Shown: positions 1 to 7,927, counted from the stretch's first letter. The stretch is 64,000 nucleotides of DNA from an uncultured Ferrovibrio sp. (GCF_937960835.1 NZ_CALGPC010000015.1:62001-126000), one strand, 5' to 3'. Program-made: numbers and translations. Notes: generated from the sequence alone by a model not told the origin.

Positions 1-771
1 CGCAATGCCAAAGGCCAGCAGGGTGAGCGAGATCCCTGTCACCTCAAGCTGCGTCACCTGCTCAAGGAAGGGCCGGACATAGGTGAAAAGCGACATATGC
101 CCGCTGAACACCAGCAGTGCAGCAAACAGCGCAATCGCGATATGCCGGCGGGAGACAAGCTCAACCAATACCCTGATATTGGCCCTGTCACGCGGCGGCA
201 ATGCCGGCAGAGTAGCGAACTGAACGATCAGAACGATGACCGCTAGTCCGGCCGCCCCGATGAAAACCGCGCGCCACCCCAGGAGATCGCCGACGAAACT
301 GCCGACAGGTGCCGCCATGATCGTCGCGGCCGAAACACCGGAAACGACAATCGCCAGGGCTTTGGGAACGCTGTTCTCTGGCACGAGCCTCATCACTGTT
401 GCGGTCGAAAGTGCCCAGAAACCGCCGAGAGCAATGCCAAGAACGAGCCGTCCGATAAGAAGCACGAACAGATTCGGTGCGAAGGCCACTGCCAGATTCG
501 ACAGAACAAGAAGGCCCGAAAATGTGAGCAAGACCTTGCGGCGATCTATGGCAGCCGTCACCGCCGCGACAAACAGGCCTGAGAGCAATCCAAAGGCCGC
601 CATGGCGGTCACCGCCTGACCAGCCATACCCTCTGTGACGGCAAGATCCCGCGCCATCGGGGTAAGCAGACTCGCGGGGAGAAACTCCGCCCCTACCAAT
701 CCAAAAACGCCGAGCGCTAAAGAGAAGACGGCGGCCCACGCTGGAGCTGGGGAGGTCGCATTATTTTGCAT
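1..771 (-). CDS. MFS transporter (NepI/AraJ-like efflux permease), 3' end outside window
   Basis: This is the N-terminal 257 residues of a major facilitator superfamily permease, likely a drug/H+ antiporter-type exporter of the inner membrane; the reading frame is still open at position 1. The ATG (769-771) follows an AGGGA box by about 9 nt. Eight or so hydrophobic segments are visible. A short basic loop (AAIDRRK) lies between the second and third segments, as in MFS motif A, and a PVGSFVGDLLGWRAVF segment marks the motif-C/GWR region typical of the NepI, AraJ and YdhP group. It is divergent from an AraC-type regulator remnant, the usual arrangement for a locally regulated exporter. Substrate is unknown; purine nucleoside or arabinose-like exporters are family precedents only. 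Confidence 0.85.
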   Translation of the reverse strand, partial: MQNNATSPAPAWAAVFSLALGVFGLVGAEFLPASLLTPMARDLAVTEGMAGQAVTAMAAFGLLSGLFVAAVTAAIDRRKVLLTFSGLLVLSNLAVAFAPNLFVLLIGRLVLGIALGGFWALSTATVMRLVPENSVPKALAIVVSGVSAATIMAAPVGSFVGDLLGWRAVFIGAAGLAVIVLIVQFATLPALPPRDRANIRVLVELVSRRHIAIALFAALLVFSGHMSLFTYVRPFLEQVTQLEVTGISLTLLAFGIA

Positions 772-821
772 CAGCCAGAATCCCTAAAAATTTGAACCGG
801 CCGCTCAGATGGGTGGAAATT

Positions 822-832
822 CCGGACGGTCT
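822..832 (-). promoter_or_regulatory. Candidate AraC-family operator half-site
   Basis: On the minus strand this reads AGACCGTCCGG, preceded by TAT. It resembles the two AGACGATCTGA/AGACGGTCTGA repeats between the second AraC gene and lysE (7236-7267). It lies 50 bp upstream of the MFS start, where a regulator of the exporter could bind. Function is inferred from the resemblance and position. Confidence 0.3.
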
Positions 833-853
833 ATACCAATTCATCCGTAATGC

Positions 854-1627
854 TTGTCATGCGGCGACGCGGTACTGATCCCGCGTGCCTGCGACCATAA
901 GATCGTTTCGGATTTGAATGCGCCTGTTTGGGATGTGCGCAGTCTGCCCAGCCAGCCGCTATGCCGGGATGTCTGCGCGGTCGACGCACGCTCGCCGACT
1001 GAATGCCGGTCCAAAGACACGCTGATATTCACCGCCTGCATGGAGCTTGAGCTCGACAGCCTGCATCCGCTGATCTCGCTAATGCCGGACATCATGCCGG
1101 TTGCCGCGTTGCAGGAGCGTCAACCCGATATCCGGCACCTGCTCCATACGATGGAGCGCGAGATGGCGGCGGCGCGGGCAGGTTCGGCCGGAATCCTCGC
1201 CAGACTGTCGGAGGTCGTCGCCGCCAATATCGTGCGTGAGTGGGTCGAAGCCGGCGATGGCGACGCAGGTGGCTGGATCGCCGCATTGCGCGATCCCCGT
1301 CTCGGCAAGGTGCTGGTGGCACTTCATTGCGACCCGGGAAAGGACTGGACCGTCGCGGAGATGGCCAAGCTGATGGGCAGTTCGAGGACCGTGTTCGCCG
1401 AGCGCTTTACATCCGCCACCGGTGTCCCCCCGCTTCGCTACCTCGCCCGGCTGCGGATGCATCTCGCCAGCCAGTGGATGAGCCGGGACCGCCTTTCGGT
1501 CGACCAAGTGGCCCGTCGTCTTAATTACAACTCGCCAGCTGCCTTCAGCCGCGCGTTTAAGCGCTTTACCGGTCGGCCGCCTAGCCAGGTGCGGCGGTCT
1601 TCAGACAGAGAAGAAGCCGCGGAGTAA
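854..1627 (+). pseudogene. AraC-family regulator lacking its N-terminal cupin start (5'-truncated)
   Basis: The 257-residue frame has a complete C-terminal AraC/XylS double helix-turn-helix (roughly residues 145-245, ending RAFKRFTGRPPSQVR) and the second half of a cupin-type sensor domain. Its first residues (CGDAVLIPRACDH) align with residues around 65-80 of the full-length paralogue at 6285-7220 (EGDIVLIPNGASQ), so about 60-65 N-terminal residues are missing. A TAA stop at 848-850 lies in frame directly upstream; the only start there is TTG at 854 with no ribosome binding site. It sits head to head with the MFS exporter it would be expected to regulate. Either the gene lost its 5' end by deletion, or a DNA-binding fragment is still made from an internal start. 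I favour a decayed gene. Confidence 0.7.
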
Positions 1628-1684
1628 TCACCACCGACAGCCCCTCGAGCGGGTGATCTTTGTCACAAAAATTTAACTTGCGAA

Positions 1685-1710
1685 CAATTAAATTGTGCAC
1701 TATTTAATTG
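1685..1710. promoter_or_regulatory. OhrR operator: 9-bp inverted repeat upstream of ohr
   Basis: A perfect inverted repeat, CAATTAAAT (1685-1693) and ATTTAATTG (1702-1710), is separated by 8 bp and lies 44 bp upstream of the ohr ATG. OhrR repressors of the MarR family bind AT-rich palindromes of this kind in front of ohr. A weak -35-like TTGCGA (1678-1683) would put the operator across the promoter. The ohrR gene lies immediately downstream of ohr, which supports the assignment. Confidence 0.7.
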
Positions 1711-1753
1711 CTCGTCAACGAAACGCATTCTCCACCTAACCAAGGAGCTCATC

Positions 1754-2170
1754 ATGACCCCGCTTTACACCACCACGGCCACGGCCACTGGCGGCCGCGC
1801 CGGCAAGGTCACCTCTGCCGACGGCATCATCGACCTCAACCTCGCCATGCCCAAGGAGTTGGGCGGCCCGGGCAATGCCGCCAACCCCGAAACGCTATTC
1901 GCCAGCGGCTATTCGGCCTGTTTCCAAGGCGCCCTCGGCCTCGTCGCCCGCACCCAGAAGGTCGCGCTGCCCGCCAACAACACGGTCAGCGTCACCATCG
2001 GCATCGGCAAGGACGAGACCTCCTTCGCACTCAACGCGGTGATCAAGGTCAACCTGCCGGGCATGGACAAGGCGCAGGCGGAGCAGCTTGTCGAGGCCGC
2101 CCATCAGGTCTGCCCCTATTCCAAGGCGACCCGCGGCAATATCGACGTGAAGCTCGAAACGGTCGTCTGA
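1754..2170 (+). CDS. ohr: Organic hydroperoxide resistance protein Ohr (OsmC/Ohr family)
   Basis: Ohr is a cytoplasmic thiol peroxidase that reduces organic and fatty acid hydroperoxides, using lipoylated proteins as reductant in studied members. The 138-residue length is typical. The two catalytic cysteines are present: Cys56 in GYSACF (peroxidatic) and Cys120 in VCPYSKATRGN (resolving), with the usual NPETLFASGY segment ahead of Cys56. The ATG follows AAGGAG at a good distance. Upstream is an OhrR-type palindrome and downstream the ohrR gene, so peroxide-responsive derepression is expected. Confidence 0.95.
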   Translation: MTPLYTTTATATGGRAGKVTSADGIIDLNLAMPKELGGPGNAANPETLFASGYSACFQGALGLVARTQKVALPANNTVSVTIGIGKDETSFALNAVIKVNLPGMDKAQAEQLVEAAHQVCPYSKATRGNIDVKLETVV

Positions 2171-2188
2171 TCCATTGATCTGCGTATT

Positions 2189-2218
2189 GCGGTGCCGGGA
2201 GGCTGCTTCCGGCACCGC
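2189..2218 (+). other. Strong hairpin between ohr and ohrR
   Basis: A perfect 10-bp stem (GCGGTGCCGG at 2189-2198 with CCGGCACCGC at 2209-2218) encloses a 10-nt loop in the 74-bp ohr-ohrR gap. No T-run follows, so it is not a canonical terminator. It could stabilise the 3' end of the ohr message or attenuate readthrough into ohrR, setting a high ohr to ohrR ratio. This role is inference. Confidence 0.55.
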
Positions 2219-2244
2219 CAATTTCTGGCACACTGCGAATCGCA

Positions 2245-2691
2245 ATGACGGCCGATAAAACTCTCAGTCTCGACCACCAGCTCTGCTTTGCACTCTATGC
2301 CGCCTCGAATGCCATGACGCGGCTTTATCGTGACAGGCTGGAACCGCTCGGCCTTACCTATCCGCAATATCTGGTCATGCTGATCCTGTGGGAACAAGAC
2401 GGCTTGGCGATCAAGACACTGGGTGAGCGCCTGCATCTTGATTCCGGCACGCTCACCCCAATGCTGAAGCGCATGGAGCAGGCCGGCCTTGTCGCCCGCA
2501 GCCGCGACCCCGCGGACGAACGCCAGGTCACTATCCGCCTCACCCCCCAGGGCCGCGCCCTGGAAGCCCAGGTTGCCGCCATCCAGCGCGATCTGTCTTG
2601 CCTGTTGCCGCTGGAGCCGAAGGACATTGCCCGCCTGCGCGCCGAGCTGCGCGGGCTGGCCGCCGGGCTGATCGCCCGCGATTCCGACTAA
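2245..2691 (+). CDS. ohrR: MarR-family organic peroxide sensor and repressor OhrR
   Basis: A 148-residue MarR-type winged-helix repressor. The sensing cysteine, Cys14 in DHQLCFALYAAS, matches the N-terminal reactive cysteine conserved in OhrR proteins; its oxidation by organic hydroperoxide releases DNA. The winged helix spans about residues 45-105, with the LDSGTLTPMLKRMEQAGLV recognition region and the DERQVTIRLTPQG wing, both very typical of OhrR. It is on the same strand as ohr, 74 bp downstream. Residues near Cys14, including the hydrogen-bonding tyrosines, look conserved. Its target is most likely the palindrome at 1685-1710. Confidence 0.92.
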   Translation: MTADKTLSLDHQLCFALYAASNAMTRLYRDRLEPLGLTYPQYLVMLILWEQDGLAIKTLGERLHLDSGTLTPMLKRMEQAGLVARSRDPADERQVTIRLTPQGRALEAQVAAIQRDLSCLLPLEPKDIARLRAELRGLAAGLIARDSD

Positions 2692-2703
2692 TCCACAGTC
2701 AAT

Positions 2704-2752
2704 CCCCAAGATTTAGCCGAAGCCCTCTTGCCTCAACCACTACATGTTGCGA
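2704..2752. promoter_or_regulatory. Tandem NrdR boxes upstream of nrdB
   Basis: Two 16-bp sites, 2704-2719 (core CAAGATTTAG) and 2737-2752 (core CTACATGTTG), both fit the NrdR core CwAnATnTwG at every fixed position. They start 33 bp apart, close to the three-turn spacing usual for NrdR box pairs. They lie 40-90 bp ahead of nrdB, where the ATP/dATP-sensing repressor NrdR would act. Outer positions are less well conserved. Confidence 0.55.
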
Positions 2753-2792
2753 TATTCGCAGCTCGCCGTGATTCAGTATTGAGGGGGTCTCC

Positions 2793-3752
2793 ATGTCGCT
2801 TCTGGACGCCAAGCCGGTTTACAAGCCCTTCCAGTATCCGTGGGCTTACGAGGCCTGGATGACCCAGCAGCGCCTGCATTGGCTGCCGGAAGAAGTGCCG
2901 CTGGCCGATGACGTGAAGGACTGGCAGAAGAAGCTGACCCCCGGCGAGAAGAATCTGCTTACCCAGATCTTCCGCTTCTTCACCCAGGCCGATGTGGAAG
3001 TGAACAACTGCTACATGAAGCATTACGCCCGGGTGTTCAAGCCGACAGAAGTGCAGATGATGCTGGCCGCCTTCTCCAACATGGAGACGGTGCATATCGC
3101 CGCCTACTCACATCTGCTCGACACGATCGGCATGCCGGAAGAGGAATACTCGGCCTTCCTGCGCTACAAGCAGATGAAGGACAAATACGACTACATGCAG
3201 CAGTTCGGCGTCGAGACGAAGGCCGATATCGCCAAGACGCTGGCCGTGTTTGGCGCCTTCACCGAAGGCCTGCAGCTTTTCGCCTCCTTCGCGATCCTGA
3301 TGAACTTCCCGCGCTGGAACAAGATGAAGGGCATGGGCCAGATCGTGTCGTGGAGCGTGCGCGACGAGACGCTGCACACCAATTCGATCATCCGCCTGTT
3401 CCATACCTTCGTTGAGGAAAATCCGGAAATCTGGACCGAGGAATTTCAGCGCGACCTTTATGTCGCCTGCTCCACCATCGTCGAGCATGAAGATGCCTTC
3501 ATCGACCTCGCCTTCGAGATCGACGGCGTGCAGGGCCTGACGGCGCAAGAGGTGAAAGACTACATCCGCTGGACGGCCGACCGCCGCCTGCTGCAGCTCA
3601 AATTGCAGCCGATGTACCGCATCGAGAAGAACCCGCTGCCGTGGCTGGATGCGATTCTGAACGGCGTCGAGCACACCAACTTCTTCGAGAATCGCGCGAC
3701 CGAATATTCGAAGGCCTCGACGCAGGGCACCTGGGAAGAGGCCTTCGCGTAA
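2793..3752 (+). CDS. nrdB: Ribonucleoside-diphosphate reductase class Ia, beta (radical) subunit
   Basis: NrdB houses the diiron-tyrosyl radical cofactor that initiates reduction of ribonucleotides in the alpha subunit NrdA. The 319-residue protein keeps the metal and radical residues: Asp67, Glu98 and His101 with Tyr105 in METVHIAAY, then Glu158, and Glu192 with His195 in RDETLHT. The start ATG follows GAGGGGG. nrdA is not adjacent on either side, so the subunits are encoded apart. Two NrdR-type boxes upstream would couple expression to dNTP status. The C-terminus ends in acidic and aromatic residues (TWEEAFA), as expected for the tail that docks on NrdA. Confidence 0.95.
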   Translation: MSLLDAKPVYKPFQYPWAYEAWMTQQRLHWLPEEVPLADDVKDWQKKLTPGEKNLLTQIFRFFTQADVEVNNCYMKHYARVFKPTEVQMMLAAFSNMETVHIAAYSHLLDTIGMPEEEYSAFLRYKQMKDKYDYMQQFGVETKADIAKTLAVFGAFTEGLQLFASFAILMNFPRWNKMKGMGQIVSWSVRDETLHTNSIIRLFHTFVEENPEIWTEEFQRDLYVACSTIVEHEDAFIDLAFEIDGVQGLTAQEVKDYIRWTADRRLLQLKLQPMYRIEKNPLPWLDAILNGVEHTNFFENRATEYSKASTQGTWEEAFA

Positions 3753-3761
3753 ATCTCGGCA

Positions 3762-3783
3762 ACCGGCAGCAGATACCGCCGGT
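3762..3783. terminator. Weak stem-loop between convergent nrdB and a small ORF
   Basis: ACCGGC (3762-3767) pairs with GCCGGT (3778-3783) across a 10-nt loop in the 50-bp gap between two convergent genes. There is no T-run, so termination is only suggested by position. Confidence 0.25.
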
Positions 3784-3802
3784 ACATCGGCCTCCAGGCT
3801 GA

Positions 3803-4039
3803 TCAGACGAGAATGTCGATGAAGCTGCGCTGCTGTTTCAGCCCAGCGGCAAGTGCCGCCATTGATGCTGCTGCCTGGGCCTGACCGCTCTGCAGCGCAA
3901 CTGCGGCCTGGGCCAAGCCATTGGGATCAAGACTGCCGCCCGCCACTTTCTGCATGGCCGCGTTTTGCATCTGCTGCCCTCGCTGTACGCCCTCAAGAGC
4001 GAAACTCACGGCAGCGGTAAAACCGGATATGGAAATCAT
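3803..4039 (-). CDS. Small Ala/Gln-rich protein of unknown function
   Basis: The 78-residue protein begins MISISGFTAAVSFALEGVQR and ends KQQRSFIDILV. It is rich in Ala, Gln and Met, has no signal peptide or membrane segment, and looks like one or two amphipathic helices. I do not recognise it with certainty; short proteins of this style occur in Rhodospirillales and distantly recall the YjfB-type motility family, but that link is weak. The start at 4039 is preferred over a longer frame whose extra 28 residues look non-coding; no clear ribosome binding site is visible for either. Convergent with nrdB. Confidence 0.5.
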   Translation of the reverse strand: MISISGFTAAVSFALEGVQRGQQMQNAAMQKVAGGSLDPNGLAQAAVALQSGQAQAAASMAALAAGLKQQRSFIDILV

Positions 4040-4254
4040 AGCTGCGAGATTAGTTGCAGGGGGCCGGATGCTCAACCATGTCTTCTGAGACAGAAGGCAT
4101 CGAGTAGAGTTGCACTGCAGCATTGGGGAAAAAATTGCTCCATGGAGGCTTAGCCGCTGGGCTTGGCCACGTGGCTGTGGGTATAACAGGACCTGCGGCC
4201 AGTAGGTCAGCCTGTTCGATTTTCGCCAAAGAAACGATTGTCTTCAAAGAAACA

Positions 4255-5208
4255 ATGACAGCTCTTCCCCGCGATCCCCTGCTTCCGATCCCCATCGACC
4301 AGTACCGCGAAGGCAATACCGGCATCCCTTACGCGCATCAGTTCGACTCCGGCAAGCCGGGTCCGCATGTGGCGATCACCGCCTTAATTCACGGCAACGA
4401 GGTCTGCGGCGCACATGCGCTGGATCTGCTGCTGCGCGAAGGCTTCCGGCCAGTCATAGGCAAGCTGTCTCTGATCTTCTGCAACGTTGCCGCTTACTTG
4501 AGTTTCTCTCCCGATGAGCCAACGGCGTCGCGCTTCATCGATGAAGACATGAATCGCGTCTGGGATCCCGCGACGCTGGACAGCAGCCGCCGATCCATCG
4601 AACTGGACCGGGCACGCGAGATCGAGCCGCTGATCTCGGAAGTCGATCTTCTGCTGGACCTGCACTCGATGCAGCAGCCCTCGCCGCCGCTGATGCTGTC
4701 CGGTCCGCTGGCCAAGGGACGCGAACTAGCAGCCAAAGTCGGTGTGCCCGCCACTGTCGTCGCCGACCAGGGCCACAAAGCCGGCAGACGCATGCGCGAC
4801 TATGGCGGCTTCGGAGACCCGGCCAGCGACAAGAATGCGCTTCTGGTCGAATGCGGACAGCATTGGGAACAATCGAGCCGTGCGGTCGCTATTGAGACGA
4901 TGTTCCGCTTTCTGCATGCCGTAGGCCAAGCCGATGCCGGCCTGCTGGCGCGCCATGGCTTCACGCAGGCGCCGCCGTCGCAGGATTTCGTCGAGGTCAC
5001 CGAAGCGGTAACCATCGAGACAGACTCCTTCCAGTTCACCCAGCCCTTCACCGGGCTTGAGCGCATCGCTGCGAAGGATACGGTGATCGCGCATGACGGC
5101 AGCAAGCCGATCAAGACGCCCTACGACAATTGCGTACTGATCATGCCAACCAAAAGGCTGAAACCCGGCCAGACTGCCGTGCGTCTCGGACGCTACATCG
5201 CCCGCTGA
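4255..5208 (+). CDS. Succinylglutamate desuccinylase/aspartoacylase-family zinc hydrolase
   Basis: A 317-residue AstE/AspA-family (M14-like) deacylase. The zinc ligands are visible as His46 and Glu49 in LIHGNEVCG and His137 in LLDLHSM, with the DEDMNR segment (96-101) supplying substrate-binding residues. The family hydrolyses N-acyl amino acids or related amides; the substrate here is unknown. The start at 4255 gives the usual N-terminus; a longer frame from 4123 uses TTG and adds unlikely residues. Its TGA overlaps the ATG of the next gene (TGATG), so the AbrB-type membrane protein is probably co-translated, which hints at uptake and deacylation of one compound. Confidence 0.85.
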   Translation: MTALPRDPLLPIPIDQYREGNTGIPYAHQFDSGKPGPHVAITALIHGNEVCGAHALDLLLREGFRPVIGKLSLIFCNVAAYLSFSPDEPTASRFIDEDMNRVWDPATLDSSRRSIELDRAREIEPLISEVDLLLDLHSMQQPSPPLMLSGPLAKGRELAAKVGVPATVVADQGHKAGRRMRDYGGFGDPASDKNALLVECGQHWEQSSRAVAIETMFRFLHAVGQADAGLLARHGFTQAPPSQDFVEVTEAVTIETDSFQFTQPFTGLERIAAKDTVIAHDGSKPIKTPYDNCVLIMPTKRLKPGQTAVRLGRYIAR

Positions 5209-6275
5209 TGCAGAGCGGGATCATACGCGGTCTGATCCAATCGCTTCCCGCGCTGGCCATCGGCGCGGCGGGCGGCGTGCTGTTCCTGCTCATCCGCATG
5301 CCGCTGGCCTGGATGCTGGGCAGCATGGTCTTTGTTGCCGCGGCAGCTTTGTTGGGTGCCTCGCGACGGATACCTTTGAAGGTAGAGCCCCGTCTGCGTG
5401 CGCTGATGATCACCATATTGGGGGTCATGCTTGGCAGCGCCTTCAAACCCGAGATGATCGACCGCGCGCGGGAATGGATCGGCCTGATCATCCTGATGCT
5501 GGTCTACATTCCGGTGGTGACCGGGCTTTGCTACGCGTTGTTCCGTCGCGTTGTCCGCTTCGATCCGGTGACTGCCTATTTCGCGGCAACGCCGGGCGGC
5601 CTGCAGGAAATGACCCTGGTGGGTGAGCATTACGGCGGCGATGGGCGCAGCATCATCCTCACCCATGCGATCCGCATCTTTGTCGTGGTGATGACCATCC
5701 CTGTCTATTTCCGTTTTGTCGAAGGACTGAACGTGCCCTCGATGACACCAGGCGTTCATCTGGCCGACATGCTGCCGATGGATGCACTGCTGCTGGCAGC
5801 CTGCGCCCTGGCTGGCTGGTTTGGCGCGAAGCTGCTGAAGGTGCCAGCGGCGCAGCTTGTCGGGCCGATGGTGGTATCGGGCGTCGTGCATCTGCTCGGC
5901 TGGTCGACGGCGCAGCCGCCGCCGGAACTGGTTGCGGCTGCACAGCTGGCGATGGGTACGGCGCTGGGCTGCCGCTTCGTCGGCACGCCAGCGAAAGCCA
6001 TCGGCCGGATCGCCAAGCATGCCGTTACCGCAGCCTTGATCATGATCGGGGTGGCGGTCGGCCTGACCATCGCCTTCGCCGACAAGGTTGGCGTGCCGCG
6101 CGAAGCGCTGATCCTGGTCCTGTCGCCAGGCGGCCTGGCGGAGATGAGCCTTGTAGCCCTGGCGCTGGGCGTCGAGGTTGCCATTGTGTCGTCGATGCAT
6201 GTCTTCCGCATCGCCGTCGTCGTCATTCTGGCGCCGGTGGCCTTCCGTCTAAGTGGCCTGAAGCGAAAAGCCTAG
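5208..6275 (+). CDS. AbrB-family (PF05145) inner membrane protein
   Basis: A 355-residue polytopic membrane protein with an internal duplication typical of the family often mislabelled AbrB regulator or ammonia monooxygenase. The two halves carry matching signatures: TPGGLQEMTLVGEHYG with a HAIRIFVVV segment in the first, and SPGGLAEMSLVALALG with HVFRIAVVV in the second. About ten hydrophobic helices are visible. Biochemical function is not well established; a transporter role is likely. Translational overlap with the upstream deacylase suggests a two-gene operon. It converges on an AraC gene with a 9-bp gap. Confidence 0.85.
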   Translation: MQSGIIRGLIQSLPALAIGAAGGVLFLLIRMPLAWMLGSMVFVAAAALLGASRRIPLKVEPRLRALMITILGVMLGSAFKPEMIDRAREWIGLIILMLVYIPVVTGLCYALFRRVVRFDPVTAYFAATPGGLQEMTLVGEHYGGDGRSIILTHAIRIFVVVMTIPVYFRFVEGLNVPSMTPGVHLADMLPMDALLLAACALAGWFGAKLLKVPAAQLVGPMVVSGVVHLLGWSTAQPPPELVAAAQLAMGTALGCRFVGTPAKAIGRIAKHAVTAALIMIGVAVGLTIAFADKVGVPREALILVLSPGGLAEMSLVALALGVEVAIVSSMHVFRIAVVVILAPVAFRLSGLKRKA

Positions 6276-6284
6276 CCGCAATCA

Positions 6285-7220
6285 TCACTCCGCCGCTTCG
6301 CGCAGGGTGCGCCGGAAGGTGCCCGGCCCGACGCCGAACTGCGCCTTGAAGCGGCGGGTGAAAGACGGCAACGAGGCATAGCCGCAACGCTCGGCAATAT
6401 CCTCGATGCTCAACTGGCTCTCGGAGAGCAGCCCACGCGCTTTGATCAGCCGCCAGCGCGTCAAATATTCGATCGGCGGCACGCCCACGATCTCGGCGAA
6501 CCGGTCGGCAAACCGCGCCCGGGACATGCCGGCAGCTTCGGCAAGCTCGCCCACCCGCCAGGCCTTCTCGGGCATGCGGTGCAGCATATAGAGCGCTCGT
6601 GACAGATGAGGATCGGCCAGCGCTGCGATGAAACCGTATCCCTCCCGTACCAGCGACAGGCGCCGGGTAGCCTGGATCACCACGATTTCAATCAGGCGGC
6701 CAAGGATCGCGGTAGTGCCTTGAGCGGCGAGACCGGCTTCCAATGCCAGCAGCTTGAGTGATGCCGTTACCCAAGGTTCCGCGCCCAGTTCGGCAATGCG
6801 GAGGTGGATCGCGGGCGGCAGATCGGCCAGTGCCGGATGCTCGATCCCTTCGTCGAACTGGCAGAAGCCGCATAGCAGGACCGCCCGTGCAACGCCGGTT
6901 CCGCCTCTTAAGACTCCGTCCCGCAACGCGCCCGCCTTGATGGCCTTCTCCAGAGAAATTGCCGGTGTATCTGGCTCAGCGGAAAGGATCTGACTGGCGC
7001 CGTTCGGGATCAAAACGATGTCGCCTTCCGACAACAGGCTGGCGGCCCGCCCTTCCATGCGCAGATAGCATTGCCCCTGAAGCACCAGATGGAAGCGGAT
7101 GCGTCGCCGCTCCTCAGGCACGCAGATGGCGGCCCCAGCTCGCAGTTCAGCGGAGAAATAGAGTTGGCTTCGAATCCGCAGAGCGGAGAAAACCTCTGAA
7201 AGAATATCCAGGTTATCCAT
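6285..7220 (-). CDS. AraC-family regulator with N-terminal cupin domain
   Basis: A full-length 311-residue regulator. Residues 1-180 form the cupin_6 type sensor (FHLVLQGQCYLRMEG, then LSEGDIVLIPNG), and residues 205-305 the AraC/XylS DNA-binding pair of HTHs (MSRARFADRFAEIVGVPPIEYLTRWR; YASLPSFTRRFKAQFG). The start at 7220 follows GAGGG closely; longer versions read through the intergenic promoter. It is divergent from a LysE-type exporter with a 104-bp gap holding two 11-bp direct repeats spaced 21 bp, so control of lysE and itself is likely. The inducer is unknown, possibly an exported amino acid. It is a paralogue of the truncated regulator at 854-1627. Confidence 0.9.
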   Translation of the reverse strand: MDNLDILSEVFSALRIRSQLYFSAELRAGAAICVPEERRRIRFHLVLQGQCYLRMEGRAASLLSEGDIVLIPNGASQILSAEPDTPAISLEKAIKAGALRDGVLRGGTGVARAVLLCGFCQFDEGIEHPALADLPPAIHLRIAELGAEPWVTASLKLLALEAGLAAQGTTAILGRLIEIVVIQATRRLSLVREGYGFIAALADPHLSRALYMLHRMPEKAWRVGELAEAAGMSRARFADRFAEIVGVPPIEYLTRWRLIKARGLLSESQLSIEDIAERCGYASLPSFTRRFKAQFGVGPGTFRRTLREAAE

Positions 7221-7235
7221 AACCCTCTTAAACTG

Positions 7236-7267
7236 AGACGATCTGATAAAAACTATAGACGGTCTGA
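7236..7267. promoter_or_regulatory. AraC-type operator: two direct repeats 21 bp apart
   Basis: AGACGATCTGA (7236-7246) and AGACGGTCTGA (7257-7267) differ at one base and start 21 bp apart, two helical turns, as expected for an AraC-family dimer binding direct repeats. They lie between the divergent araC-type gene and lysE. Confidence 0.6.
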
Positions 7268-7324
7268 CAGTGTCTACCAAGAGAAGTTCCGCCACTCTGC
7301 TCCGGAAAAACGGAGACAGAAGAG

Positions 7325-7927
7325 ATGAGCGTGGATATGGCCATTGCCTTGGCTGGATTTGCCTTCGTGATGTCGATATCGCCCGGGCCGGGCAACTTCC
7401 TGCTCCTGGCATCGGGCGCCAATTTCGGCTTCCTGCGGTCACTGCCTCTCCTGCTGGGCATCAGCGGCGGTTTCCTTGCCATGGTGTTCGCTGTGGGAAT
7501 TGGCCTCGGCCGGGTATTCGAACAGTTCTCGCAGATCTACGACGTCATGCGCATCATCAGCGCGCTCTATGTCCTATGGATGGCGATCGGCATCGCACGC
7601 AGCAAAAGCATCGATTCCAAAGGCCGCGACAAAGTGAACATGCCGATCGGTTTCTTTCAGGCGGCAATGCTGCAACTGGTCAACCCGAAAGCCTGGGCGG
7701 TATCGCTGATTGTTACCATCTCCTACACAGTACCGGACCAACTTTTGACCAGCCTGATCCTACTGATCGCCATCTTTGCCGTGGTGAATATTCCCGCCTT
7801 GAGCATCTGGGTGCTGTCTGGCGCAGCATTGCGCCAGACGCTGGCTCAAGGCAGGCGCATCGTCGTGTTCAATATCGTGATGGCGATGCTGTTGATCGCC
7901 TCGATGGTGCCGGTGCTGCTGCGCTAG
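7325..7927 (+). CDS. LysE/RhtB-family amino acid exporter
   Basis: A 200-residue inner membrane protein with six hydrophobic segments and the N-terminal SISPGPGNFLLL signature of the LysE/RhtB superfamily, which exports amino acids such as lysine, homoserine, threonine or leucine. The LVNPKAWAV motif in the middle is also characteristic. Start ATG is preceded by GGAG. It is divergent from a cupin-AraC regulator and ends convergently with a methyltransferase gene, overlapping by 4 bp. The actual amino acid exported cannot be read from sequence. Confidence 0.9.
   Translation: MSVDMAIALAGFAFVMSISPGPGNFLLLASGANFGFLRSLPLLLGISGGFLAMVFAVGIGLGRVFEQFSQIYDVMRIISALYVLWMAIGIARSKSIDSKGRDKVNMPIGFFQAAMLQLVNPKAWAVSLIVTISYTVPDQLLTSLILLIAIFAVVNIPALSIWVLSGAALRQTLAQGRRIVVFNIVMAMLLIASMVPVLLR

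Noticed and set aside
188..739. 183-codon minus-strand frame within the MFS gene
   Set aside because: Different frame from the membrane protein; Arg/Gly/Ser-rich and without hydrophobic segments.
1708..2178. 156-codon frame overlapping ohr
   Set aside because: His/Arg/Gln-rich composition and complete overlap with the well conserved Ohr protein.
4123..4254. Longer TTG start for the deacylase gene
   Set aside because: The added 44 residues lack family similarity, and the region looks intergenic; the ATG at 4255 matches the usual N-terminus.
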